NCBI RefSeq assembly: GCF_002102265.1
Contig: NZ_LQPG01000026.1
Span: 95,249-159,248 of the forward strand
Direction of reading: 5' to 3'
DNA from: Mycolicibacter longobardus
GTDB lineage: Bacteria > Actinomycetota > Actinomycetes > Mycobacteriales > Mycobacteriaceae
DNA length: 64,000 nucleotides
In this document: positions 57,968 through 64,000 of the stretch, one piece after another
How the letters are laid out: the number at the start of each line of letters is the position of its first letter
Numbering within the stretch: the first letter of the stretch is position 1
The notes under the pieces: model-generated
Databases searched by the model: none
Told to the model about the DNA's origin: nothing
What the model saw: the letters and a program-made list of their open reading frames with translations, nothing else
Translations under genes and position numbers: made by a program

Positions 57968-59098
57968 TCAGACGCCGGAGGCTTCGTTGAGCGCTTCGAG
58001 GGTGCTGGTCGCGTCGAGGTACTCCTGCACCCAGCGCTGCATGACGGTCGCGGTCTTCTCCACCTTGGTGAACTGGCCGACGACCTGACCCACCGGGTTG
58101 AACGCCACGTCGACGCTCTCGTTGGGGTACTTGTTCGTGGCCCGCACCGCCATCCCGGAGACCATGTACTGCAGCGGCATGCCCAGCGGCTTGGGGTTCT
58201 CCGGCTGCTCCCACGCCTCGGTCCAGTCGTTGCGCAGCATCCGGGCCGGCTTGCCGGTGAAGGATCGGCTGCGGACGGTGTCGCGACTGCCGGCCTTGAT
58301 GTACGCCGCGTGCTGGGCCTCGGTGTTCGAGGACTCCTCGACCATCAGCCACTGGGAACCGGTCCACGCGCCCTGGGCGCCCAGCGCCAGCGCCGCCGCG
58401 ATCTGCTGACCGCTGCCGATGCCACCTGCGGCCAGCACCGGCACCGGTGCCACCGCCTTGACGACCTCGGGCCACAACACGATCGAGCCCACCTCGCCGC
58501 AGTGGCCGCCGGCCTCGCCGCCCTGGGCGATGATGATGTCCACACCGGCTGCGGCGTGCTTACGCGCCTGCGAGGCAGAGCCGCACAATGCGGCCACCTT
58601 GCGGCCCGCCTCGTGGATGTGCTTGATCATGTCGGCCGGGGGAGTCCCCAGCGCGTTGGCGATCATCGTCACCTTCGGGTGCTGCAGTGCCACCTCGACC
58701 TGCGGCGTGGCGGTCGCTTCGGTCCAGCCGAGCAGTTGCAGGCTGTCGTCGTCGGCGTTCTCGACGGGAACACCGTGGTCGGCAAGGAGCTTCTTGCCGA
58801 AGTCGAGGTGCTGCTGGGGCACCAGCTTGCGGAGTGATTCGGCCAGCTCCTCGGCGGACTGCCCGGAATCCATCCCCTCGTACTTGTTGGGGATGACGAT
58901 GTCGACGCCGTAGGGGTGGTCCCCGATGTTCTCGTCGATCCACTTCAGCTCGATCTCCAGCTGTTCCGGCGTGAAACCGACAGCACCGAGCACTCCGAAC
59001 CCGCCGGCCTTACTCACCGCGACGACCACGTCGCGACAGTGGGTAAAGGCGAAAATCGGGAACTCGATGCCGAGTTCGTCGCAGAGGGGAGTGTGCAT
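57968..59098 (-). CDS. Nitronate monooxygenase-family flavoprotein (Rv1894c-like)
   Basis: 376 residues. FMN TIM barrel of the 2-nitropropane dioxygenase family: IEFPIFAFTHCRDVVVAVSK, GGFGVLGAVGFTPEQLEIEL, IIIAQGGEAGGHCGEVGSIV (catalytic His region), PVLAAGGIGSGQQIAAALAL. Members act as nitronate oxygenases or, in sterol loci, as enoyl-CoA reductase/oxygenases. GAAGGAG upstream of ATG 59098 sets the start. A KstR-type palindrome 33-46 bp upstream points to sterol/lipid control. The remaining gap up to 59256 has no gene. Confidence 0.88.
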   Translation of the reverse strand: MHTPLCDELGIEFPIFAFTHCRDVVVAVSKAGGFGVLGAVGFTPEQLEIELKWIDENIGDHPYGVDIVIPNKYEGMDSGQSAEELAESLRKLVPQQHLDFGKKLLADHGVPVENADDDSLQLLGWTEATATPQVEVALQHPKVTMIANALGTPPADMIKHIHEAGRKVAALCGSASQARKHAAAGVDIIIAQGGEAGGHCGEVGSIVLWPEVVKAVAPVPVLAAGGIGSGQQIAAALALGAQGAWTGSQWLMVEESSNTEAQHAAYIKAGSRDTVRSRSFTGKPARMLRNDWTEAWEQPENPKPLGMPLQYMVSGMAVRATNKYPNESVDVAFNPVGQVVGQFTKVEKTATVMQRWVQEYLDATSTLEALNEASGV

Positions 59099-59130
59099 GA
59101 CCTACTCCTTCACGGGGCGGCTGATTGAAG

Positions 59131-59144
59131 TGGAACGTGTTCTA
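59131..59144. promoter_or_regulatory. KstR-type operator
   Basis: TGGAACGTGTTCTA fits the mycobacterial KstR consensus TnnAACnnGTTnnA at every fixed position. It lies between the start of the nitronate-monooxygenase-like gene and the HAD gene. KstR represses cholesterol side-chain and ring catabolism genes and is released by steroid-CoA ligands. I recall Rv1894c being listed in the KstR regulon, but cannot verify it here. Confidence 0.7.
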
Positions 59145-59256
59145 ATTAAGTACCAGACGCAGCATCACGAGGCCAGTCGGCCTTCGGTGGGCTGGTGAAA
59201 CGTAACACTACCGGCAATCGTGTATTCGGTCAGCGGGGGTGCGCTCGGCGGGGTAC

Positions 59257-60060
59257 TCAGCGCGTGGTGACGGCCCGCAACACCGCCACGCCGAACCCGG
59301 CCGCGCGGCGCAGGGATCGTCCGGTGCTCCGGCTGGGGCCGGTGACATGCAGCACCGGCCAACCGCGCTCGGCGGCCAGCGTCGCCAGCCCGGGCCGTGG
59401 ATTGACCGGCCGCGGCCGGCCCACCAGCGACATCAGGGCGGCATCCTCGTCGCCGTCGGCGTAGAAGAAGCTCTGGGCGAGGTCGATCCCGTTGCCGGTG
59501 CAGAACGCCTGCACGGTGGCGGCCTTCTGCGGCCCCCACACCACGGGTTTGATGATGTCCCCGGTCAGGACGCCCCGCTCGTCGACTTCGAACCGGTTGC
59601 ACAGCACCTGCCCGATCCCCAGGAAGTGGGCGACGGGCTCGGCGTGAATGGTCAGCGCCGAGGAGCTCAGCACGACGGTGTGGCCGCGCTGCTGGTGCGC
59701 CTGGACGATCTCGTGCATGTGCGGGTAGATCCGGGACGTGATGTGGTCGGCGAACAGCCGTTCGCCGACGTCGTTGAGCACCGTGATGGACTCGCCGCGC
59801 AGGTACCCGGCCGCACGCACCAGCAGCCGCTCGAACTGCATGCGGCCTAGGCGGTATCGCACAGCGGCCTCGACCACCCCGAGCACCTCACCGGCCCGGG
59901 CCTGGCGCCTGCGGATCCGGTCACCGGCGTGGGCGGTGGCGGTGAACCCGGACACCAGCGTGCCGTCCAAGTCGAAGAACGCCCCGATCCGAGCGCCCGG
60001 CTCGGTCCGGGTCACGTCGGCGATCGGGTCGGCGATCAGATCGCGGGGTAGGGCGGCCAT
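59257..60060 (-). CDS. HAD-IB phosphatase
   Basis: 267 residues from ATG 60060 (MAALPRDLIADPIADVTRTE); a GTG at 60102 gives a longer form. Class IB HAD motifs: GAFFDLDGTLVSGFTATAHA (motif I), TVVLSSSALTIHAEPVAHFL (motif II, Ser), GPQKAATVQAF (motif III, Lys), YADGDEDAALMSLVGRPRPV (motif IV). This subclass includes phosphoserine phosphatase and the phosphatase halves of mycobacterial acyltransferases. The substrate is unknown. TAACAT 8 nt before ATG 60060 supports a leaderless start there. Confidence 0.85.
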   Translation of the reverse strand: MAALPRDLIADPIADVTRTEPGARIGAFFDLDGTLVSGFTATAHAGDRIRRRQARAGEVLGVVEAAVRYRLGRMQFERLLVRAAGYLRGESITVLNDVGERLFADHITSRIYPHMHEIVQAHQQRGHTVVLSSSALTIHAEPVAHFLGIGQVLCNRFEVDERGVLTGDIIKPVVWGPQKAATVQAFCTGNGIDLAQSFFYADGDEDAALMSLVGRPRPVNPRPGLATLAAERGWPVLHVTGPSRSTGRSLRRAAGFGVAVLRAVTTR

Positions 60061-60174
60061 CGGCGTCGATGTTACGTCGACGGGCCGTGCGCGCGTGGTC
60101 ACGCGCCGCGCCGTCGGATGACGAATTCGGCAGCTGATAGCGTGTTCGGCCTATGCGAAAAGAGGGCCGCCTGC

Positions 60175-60411
60175 ATGACCAATGAGACCACCGCGACCGA
60201 CGCGCGGGAAGCTCTGTCCGAGCGGGCCGAGCAGTCCGGCTGGCGGCGCACCCAGCGGGAGCGTGTCGACATCTACAGCCGCGGCGTCTACCACGTTCAC
60301 GCGATATGGCGCGACAGCGGCACCCTCAACGGCGGATCCCACTACGAGGATTCGATTCTGCTGACCTACACCACTGACCTCGCGAAGGTTCAGAGCTGGC
60401 TGGCCCGCTGA
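60175..60411 (+). CDS. Small conserved mycobacterial protein (Rv1893-like)
   Basis: 78 residues from ATG 60175. Soluble, charged: AREALSERAEQSGWRRTQRE, VYHVHAIWRDSGTLNGGSHY, LLTYTTDLAKVQSWLAR. Not recognised functionally; size and location next to the Rv1894c-like gene fit M. tuberculosis Rv1893 (72 residues). The open frame extends 19 codons further up, but AGAGGG before 60175 favours the shorter form. Confidence 0.7.
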   Translation: MTNETTATDAREALSERAEQSGWRRTQRERVDIYSRGVYHVHAIWRDSGTLNGGSHYEDSILLTYTTDLAKVQSWLAR

Positions 60412-60470
60412 CGCCGGCTCGATAACCGGGGCGGCTCCGGTTCGCAACGGTTGAATAACCGCCCCTCGTG

Positions 60471-60501
60471 TCACACGGGCAACATTTTTCACACGGCTAA
60501 C
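60471..60501 (+). repeat. Direct repeat TCACACGG-n-AAC, possible regulator site
   Basis: TCACACGGGCAAC (60471-60483) and TCACACGGCTAAC (60489-60501) are direct repeats with 18-bp periodicity, 42 bp before the secreted-protein gene. Such repeats of GTCACA/TCACA type recall MtrA-like response-regulator boxes. The match is loose. Confidence 0.45.
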
Positions 60502-60542
60502 TTCAGTCCCGACCTTGTTGTTACTGGGATGGGGAAGAAGCC

Positions 60543-61040
60543 ATGTCACGAATCCGTAATTGCCTCACCGTCGCGGCCGGCGCCGCCGCGGGACTGTTCC
60601 TGGCGGCGCTGGCGTCCAGCGCCACCGCCAACGCCGACACCGTGCCGATCAACCCCGGCCTGCCCGGCGTGGTCGAGCAGGTCGTCGCACAGTCGACGAG
60701 CATCCCGCAGCAACTGCTGCAGACCACCACGTCCGCGCTGAGCGGCACCACACTGGCCCCGGCCGCGACGCCCGGGCAGTCGCCGATCGCCACCGCCACC
60801 CTCAACGTCCCGCAGGCACCGGGTGCGCAGACCGCGGCCACCTCCGCCACCGGCCTGCCCGGACTGTCGAGCCTTCCGGACAGTCTGAGCTCGGTGCTGC
60901 CGTTCCCGATGCCGAACTTCGGCGGTAGTGCACCGGTGGCGGCGACGCCGACGGCGTTCGCTCCCACCGGTTACCTGCCGTCGGCTCCGGTGGCGCCGGT
61001 GACTCCGATGGAAGTCGTGCTGATTCCCGGCTTGCCCTGA
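60543..61040 (+). CDS. Small secreted Ala/Pro/Thr-rich protein (Rv1891-like)
   Basis: 165 residues. Signal peptide to about residue 31 (AAGLFLAALASSATANA). The mature part is Pro/Thr/Ala-rich with LPGVVEQVVAQSTSIPQQLL and a C-terminal VAPVTPMEVVLIPGLP. No cysteines, no recognised domain. A GGGGAAGAAG ribosome binding site precedes the ATG. It fits M. tuberculosis Rv1891 by position and type. Confidence 0.75.
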   Translation: MSRIRNCLTVAAGAAAGLFLAALASSATANADTVPINPGLPGVVEQVVAQSTSIPQQLLQTTTSALSGTTLAPAATPGQSPIATATLNVPQAPGAQTAATSATGLPGLSSLPDSLSSVLPFPMPNFGGSAPVAATPTAFAPTGYLPSAPVAPVTPMEVVLIPGLP

Positions 61041-61063
61041 CTCCGGCCTTGAGACGGACTGCG

Positions 61064-61069
61064 TAACCT
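61064..61069 (+). promoter_or_regulatory. -10 box of cinA, leaderless
   Basis: TAACCT followed by 7 nt and GTG 61077. No ribosome binding site is visible. Confidence 0.45.
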
Positions 61070-61076
61070 CGGACCG

Positions 61077-62351
61077 GTGAGCGCACGCGCAGGAATCGTC
61101 GTCACCGGTACCGAGGTACTCACCGGCCGGATTACCGATCGCAACGGACCGTGGCTGGCCGATCGACTCCTTGAACTGGGAGTCGAGCTGGCGCACATCA
61201 CGATCTGCGGCGACCGGCCCCGGGATATCGAGGGCCAACTGCGGTTCCTGGCCGCCGAGGGTGTGGATCTGATCATCACCAGCGGCGGTCTGGGGCCGAC
61301 GGCCGACGATCTGACGGTCGACACCGTCGCCCGGTTCTGCGGCCGCGACGTCGTCCTCGACGCCGAGCTGGAAGCCCGGATCGCGGCGATCATCAAACCG
61401 ATGATGGCGCGATTCACGGGTCCGGGTGCCCCGGATTTCGCGACGGTCCGGGCGGCCAATCGCAAGCAGGCGATGGTCCCCGCCGGTGCGACCATCCTGG
61501 ATCCGGTGGGCACGGCCCCCGGTGTGGTGGTGCCGGGCACTCCGACGGTGATGGTGCTGCCGGGGCCGCCTCGTGAACTGCAACCGATGTGGCACAAGGC
61601 GATAGCGACCGCTGCGGTGCAGGACGCGATCGCCGGCCGCACCCATTACGAGCAGCAGACGGTGCGGATGTTCGGTCTGCCCGAATCCGGCCTGGCCGAC
61701 ACCCTGCGGCACGCTCAAGAGGTCGTCGACGGTTTCCATCGGCTGGAGATCACCACCTGCCTACGGCGCGGCGAGCTCGAGATCGTCACTCGCTACGAAC
61801 CCGAAGCCGCCGGCGCCTATGCCGAGGTGCTGGCGCTGCTGCGTGAACGGCACGCCCGGGCGATCTTCTCCGAAGATGGTTCGCGGGTCGATGATCTGGT
61901 AGCGAGACTGTTGGCGGGCCGACAGATCGCGACCGCCGAATCCTGCACCGCCGGCATGCTGGCGGCCCGGCTGACCGACCCGCCGGGCGCCTCGGCCTAC
62001 CTGGCGGGCGGCGTGGTGTCCTACTCCAACGACGCGAAGGTGGATCTGCTCGGCGTCGACGCGGCCCTGATCGCCGAGCACGGCGCGGTCTCCGAGCCGG
62101 TGGCTGAGGCGATGGCCGCCGGTGCGCTGCACCGCTTTGCCGCGGACACCGCGGTCGCCATCACCGGCATCGCCGGGCCCGACGGTGGAACGCCCGACAA
62201 ACCGGTGGGCACGGTGTGCTTCTGCGTGGCGCTGGGTGACGGCCGGATGCTCACCCGGACCACCCGGCTGCCGGGGGACCGGGCCGACGTCCGGGAACGC
62301 TCGACGACGGTGGCCATGCATCTGCTGCTGCGGGCACTGTCAACCGACTGA
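61077..62351 (+). CDS. cinA: CinA-family protein (nicotinamide-nucleotide amidase type)
   Basis: 424 residues from GTG 61077. The N-terminal MoCF/COG1058 domain (about 1-170; [60 protein letters not shown]) is an ADP-ribose-type pyrophosphatase in related proteins. The C-terminal CinA domain (about 260-420; [56 protein letters not shown]) is a nicotinamide-nucleotide deamidase. Links to NAD repair; in mycobacteria CinA has also been tied to drug-adduct tolerance. Matches Rv1901 by type. Confidence 0.93.
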   Translation: MSARAGIVVTGTEVLTGRITDRNGPWLADRLLELGVELAHITICGDRPRDIEGQLRFLAAEGVDLIITSGGLGPTADDLTVDTVARFCGRDVVLDAELEARIAAIIKPMMARFTGPGAPDFATVRAANRKQAMVPAGATILDPVGTAPGVVVPGTPTVMVLPGPPRELQPMWHKAIATAAVQDAIAGRTHYEQQTVRMFGLPESGLADTLRHAQEVVDGFHRLEITTCLRRGELEIVTRYEPEAAGAYAEVLALLRERHARAIFSEDGSRVDDLVARLLAGRQIATAESCTAGMLAARLTDPPGASAYLAGGVVSYSNDAKVDLLGVDAALIAEHGAVSEPVAEAMAAGALHRFAADTAVAITGIAGPDGGTPDKPVGTVCFCVALGDGRMLTRTTRLPGDRADVRERSTTVAMHLLLRALSTD

Positions 62352-62399
62352 TTCCTCCCGCTTGCGGTGGTATGAACATCACACCGAGGAGTTGCGGGT

Positions 62400-63854
62400 G
62401 TGAACACAGACTGGGCGTGGTTCGGCGGATCCGGGTACTGGCTGGGCCGGTTGGTGCTCGAACGTGGGATCGCCGCTGTCTACGTCATCGCCTTCGTCGC
62501 CGCCGCACGCCAGTTCCGCGCGCTGATCGGCGAACACGGCATGCTGCCGGTACCGCGGTTTGTGCGGCGGCACCCGTTTCGGTTGACGCCCAGCATTTTT
62601 CATCTGCACTATTCGGATCGGTTCTTCGCCGGCGTGTGCTGGCTGGGGGCGGGTTTGGCGGCGGCCCTGGTGGCGGGAGCCGGAGAGCTGGTGCCGCTGT
62701 GGGCGGTGATGGTGATCTGGCTGCTGCTGTGGGCGCTGTACCTGTCGATCGTCAACGTCGGACAGACGTGGTACTCGTTCGGGTGGGAGTCGATCCTGCT
62801 GGAGTCCGGATTTCTGGCCGTCTTTTTGGGCAACGACCGCGTCGCGCCGCCGGTGCTGGTCATGTGGCTGGCCCGCTGGCTGCTGTTCCGGATCGAGTTC
62901 GGGGCCGGGCTGATCAAACTGCGCGGTGACTCCTGTTGGCGGGACCTGACCTGCCTGTACTACCACCACGAGACCCAGCCGATGCCGGGTCCGCTGAGCT
63001 GGTTCTTCCACCACCTGCCCAAACCCCTGCACCGGATCGAGGTCGCCGGCAACCACTTCGCCCAGCTGCTGGTGCCGTTCGGATTGTTCGCCCCGCAGCC
63101 GATCGCCGGGATCGCCGCCGCGATCATCATCGTCACCCAGCTGTGGCTGGTGGCCTCCGGCAACTTCGCCTGGCTGAACTGGCTCACGATCATCTTGGCC
63201 GCCGGCGCGCTCGACGAATCCTGGTTCAGCGCGGTGGGATTGCAGCCGCCGGTGATGCCCGGCCCGCCGGTTTGGTTCACCGCGCTGGTGCTGGCTTTCA
63301 CCGCGACGGTGCTGGTGTTGAGCTACTGGCCGGTGCGCAACATGGCGTCGCGCCATCAGCGAATGAACGCCAGCTTCAATCCGCTTCACCTGGTCAACAC
63401 CTACGGTGCGTTCGGCACCGTCGGCCGCTCCCGCCGAGAAATGGTGATCGAGGGGACCGCGGAGACCGAGATCATCGACCAGACGGTCTGGCGGGAATAC
63501 CAGTTCAAGGGCAAACCCGGTGCGGTGGAACGGCTTCCGCGGCAGTGGGCGCCCTATCATCTGCGCCTGGACTGGCTGATGTGGTTCGCCGCGCTGTCGC
63601 CGCGGTACGCACTGCCATGGCGGGACGCGCTGCTGGAGCGCCTGCTGCGCAACGACCGGGACACGTTACGGCTGTTGCGCCACAACCCCTTTCCCGACAG
63701 CCCACCGCATTTCGTGCGGCTGTTGATCTATGACTACCGGTTCACCACTCCGGCCGAGCGGCGGCGGGATCGGGCGTGGTGGCACCGCACCCTGGTGGGT
63801 GTCTACCTGCCGCCGGTCTCGGCAGGCACGTTGCCCAAGCCCGCGCCGCGCTGA
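62400..63854 (+). CDS. Lipase maturation factor (LMF1)-family membrane protein
   Basis: 484 residues from GTG 62400, with GAGGAG upstream. About eight to nine membrane helices. Family landmarks: GWESILLESGFLAVFLG, RWLLFRIEFGAGLIKLRGDS, CWRDLTCLYYHHETQPMPGP, LSWFFHHLPKPLHRIEVAGN, NTYGAFGTVGRSRREMVIEG. In vertebrates LMF1 helps fold lipoprotein lipase in the ER. The bacterial role is unknown, but export-linked folding of lipases is a reasonable guess. M. tuberculosis keeps only a short Rv1903-type fragment here (from memory), so this full-length copy is notable. Confidence 0.85.
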   Translation: MNTDWAWFGGSGYWLGRLVLERGIAAVYVIAFVAAARQFRALIGEHGMLPVPRFVRRHPFRLTPSIFHLHYSDRFFAGVCWLGAGLAAALVAGAGELVPLWAVMVIWLLLWALYLSIVNVGQTWYSFGWESILLESGFLAVFLGNDRVAPPVLVMWLARWLLFRIEFGAGLIKLRGDSCWRDLTCLYYHHETQPMPGPLSWFFHHLPKPLHRIEVAGNHFAQLLVPFGLFAPQPIAGIAAAIIIVTQLWLVASGNFAWLNWLTIILAAGALDESWFSAVGLQPPVMPGPPVWFTALVLAFTATVLVLSYWPVRNMASRHQRMNASFNPLHLVNTYGAFGTVGRSRREMVIEGTAETEIIDQTVWREYQFKGKPGAVERLPRQWAPYHLRLDWLMWFAALSPRYALPWRDALLERLLRNDRDTLRLLRHNPFPDSPPHFVRLLIYDYRFTTPAERRRDRAWWHRTLVGVYLPPVSAGTLPKPAPR

Positions 63855-64000
63855 TCACCCAGCTTCGCGCCAGTCGTCGTCGGGGTTGGTTGGCGGTGGG
63901 TGTTCGTCGCTGGGTGGGGTGTGTCGGGTGTGGTAGTCGATGACGGCTTCGATGAAGTGGAAGGGGTTGGTTCGGGGTTGGCCGTGGTCGAGTTGGGGTG
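63855..64000 (-). CDS. C-terminal end of a gene cut by the window edge, probably HNH/DUF222 type
   Basis: 47 codons and a TGA (63855-63857) are visible: PQLDHGQPRTNPFHFIEAVI, then DYHTRHTPPSDEHPPP, ending DDDWREAG. The frame is open to the edge and rich in ACC/CAC codons. The PxLDxGQPRxN stretch recalls the tail of mycobacterial DUF222/HNH (REP13E12-like) proteins. No catalytic motif is in view, so this is a guess. It is convergent with the LMF1-family gene. Confidence 0.4.
   Translation of the reverse strand, partial: PQLDHGQPRTNPFHFIEAVIDYHTRHTPPSDEHPPPTNPDDDWREAG

Overview
The window is a high-GC chromosomal segment from a member of the Mycobacteriaceae. The evidence is a near-complete antigen 85B mycolyltransferase (fbpB), the Apa antigen, BfrA, glcB, ndh, guaB1 and an intact ahpC-oxyR pair, plus many TAnnnT -10 boxes placed 6-9 nt before a start codon, as in mycobacterial leaderless mRNAs. 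From memory, the order of the conserved genes follows M. tuberculosis Rv1832 to about Rv1903. It is interrupted by insertions and losses: the urease operon expected between the Rv1847-like gene and ndh is absent, and ahpC-ahpD-oxyR sits between Rv1873-like and bfrA genes.

Layout. 0-17 kb: end of the glycine cleavage P-protein, a secreted Leu/Gly-repeat protein, a VWA/solute-binding membrane protein, glcB, a glycosylase-like gene, two CNNM/CBS transporters, guaB1, an Asp-nucleophile hydrolase, gnd1, a BlaI/M56 pair, a thioesterase and ndh. 17-23 kb: a 55-bp tandem repeat, modABC, apa, a small membrane protein, adhA and a CPBP protease. 23-30 kb: an MmpS-like secreted protein, phosphoketolase, a fused double CoA-transferase and a thiolase-like protein. 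30-36.5 kb: an accessory cluster, described below. 36.5-46 kb: a deleted SDR gene, a DapB-like reductase, an HhH protein, lldD2, a DUF1810 protein, a deaminase, ahpD-ahpC-oxyR, a crotonase, a Bfd-like ferredoxin, an iron-box gene, bfrA and a CMD protein. 46-53 kb: an NTF2-fold protein, a CocE hydrolase, an SRPBCC protein, fbpB, a DUF7159-type protein, YceI and a secreted protein. 52.7-64 kb: gnd2, a five-gene MoxR/DUF58 operon, a nitronate-monooxygenase-like gene under a KstR-type site, a HAD phosphatase, small conserved genes, cinA and an LMF1-family membrane protein. The right edge cuts a probable HNH/DUF222 gene.

The most unusual part is 29.9-36.5 kb on the minus strand. It holds two TetR regulators, two paralogous five-helix membrane proteins, two tiny one-helix membrane proteins (43 and 35 residues), a NorQ/CbbQ-type AAA+ ATPase, a NorD/CbbO-type VWA protein, a one-helix 141-residue protein and an ERG2/sigma-1-receptor-family protein whose reading frame is broken near its 3' end. 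Three TGAC-n4-GTCA palindromes sit in its intergenic gaps. I infer a regulated, membrane-bound, metal-dependent enzyme acting on a lipid or sterol-like substrate and activated by the NorQ/NorD pair. No function is established.

Iron and redox genes (bfrA, Bfd-like, iron-box gene, ahpCD/oxyR) cluster at 40-45 kb. Central carbon genes (glcB, gnd1, gnd2, phosphoketolase, lldD2) are spread through the window.
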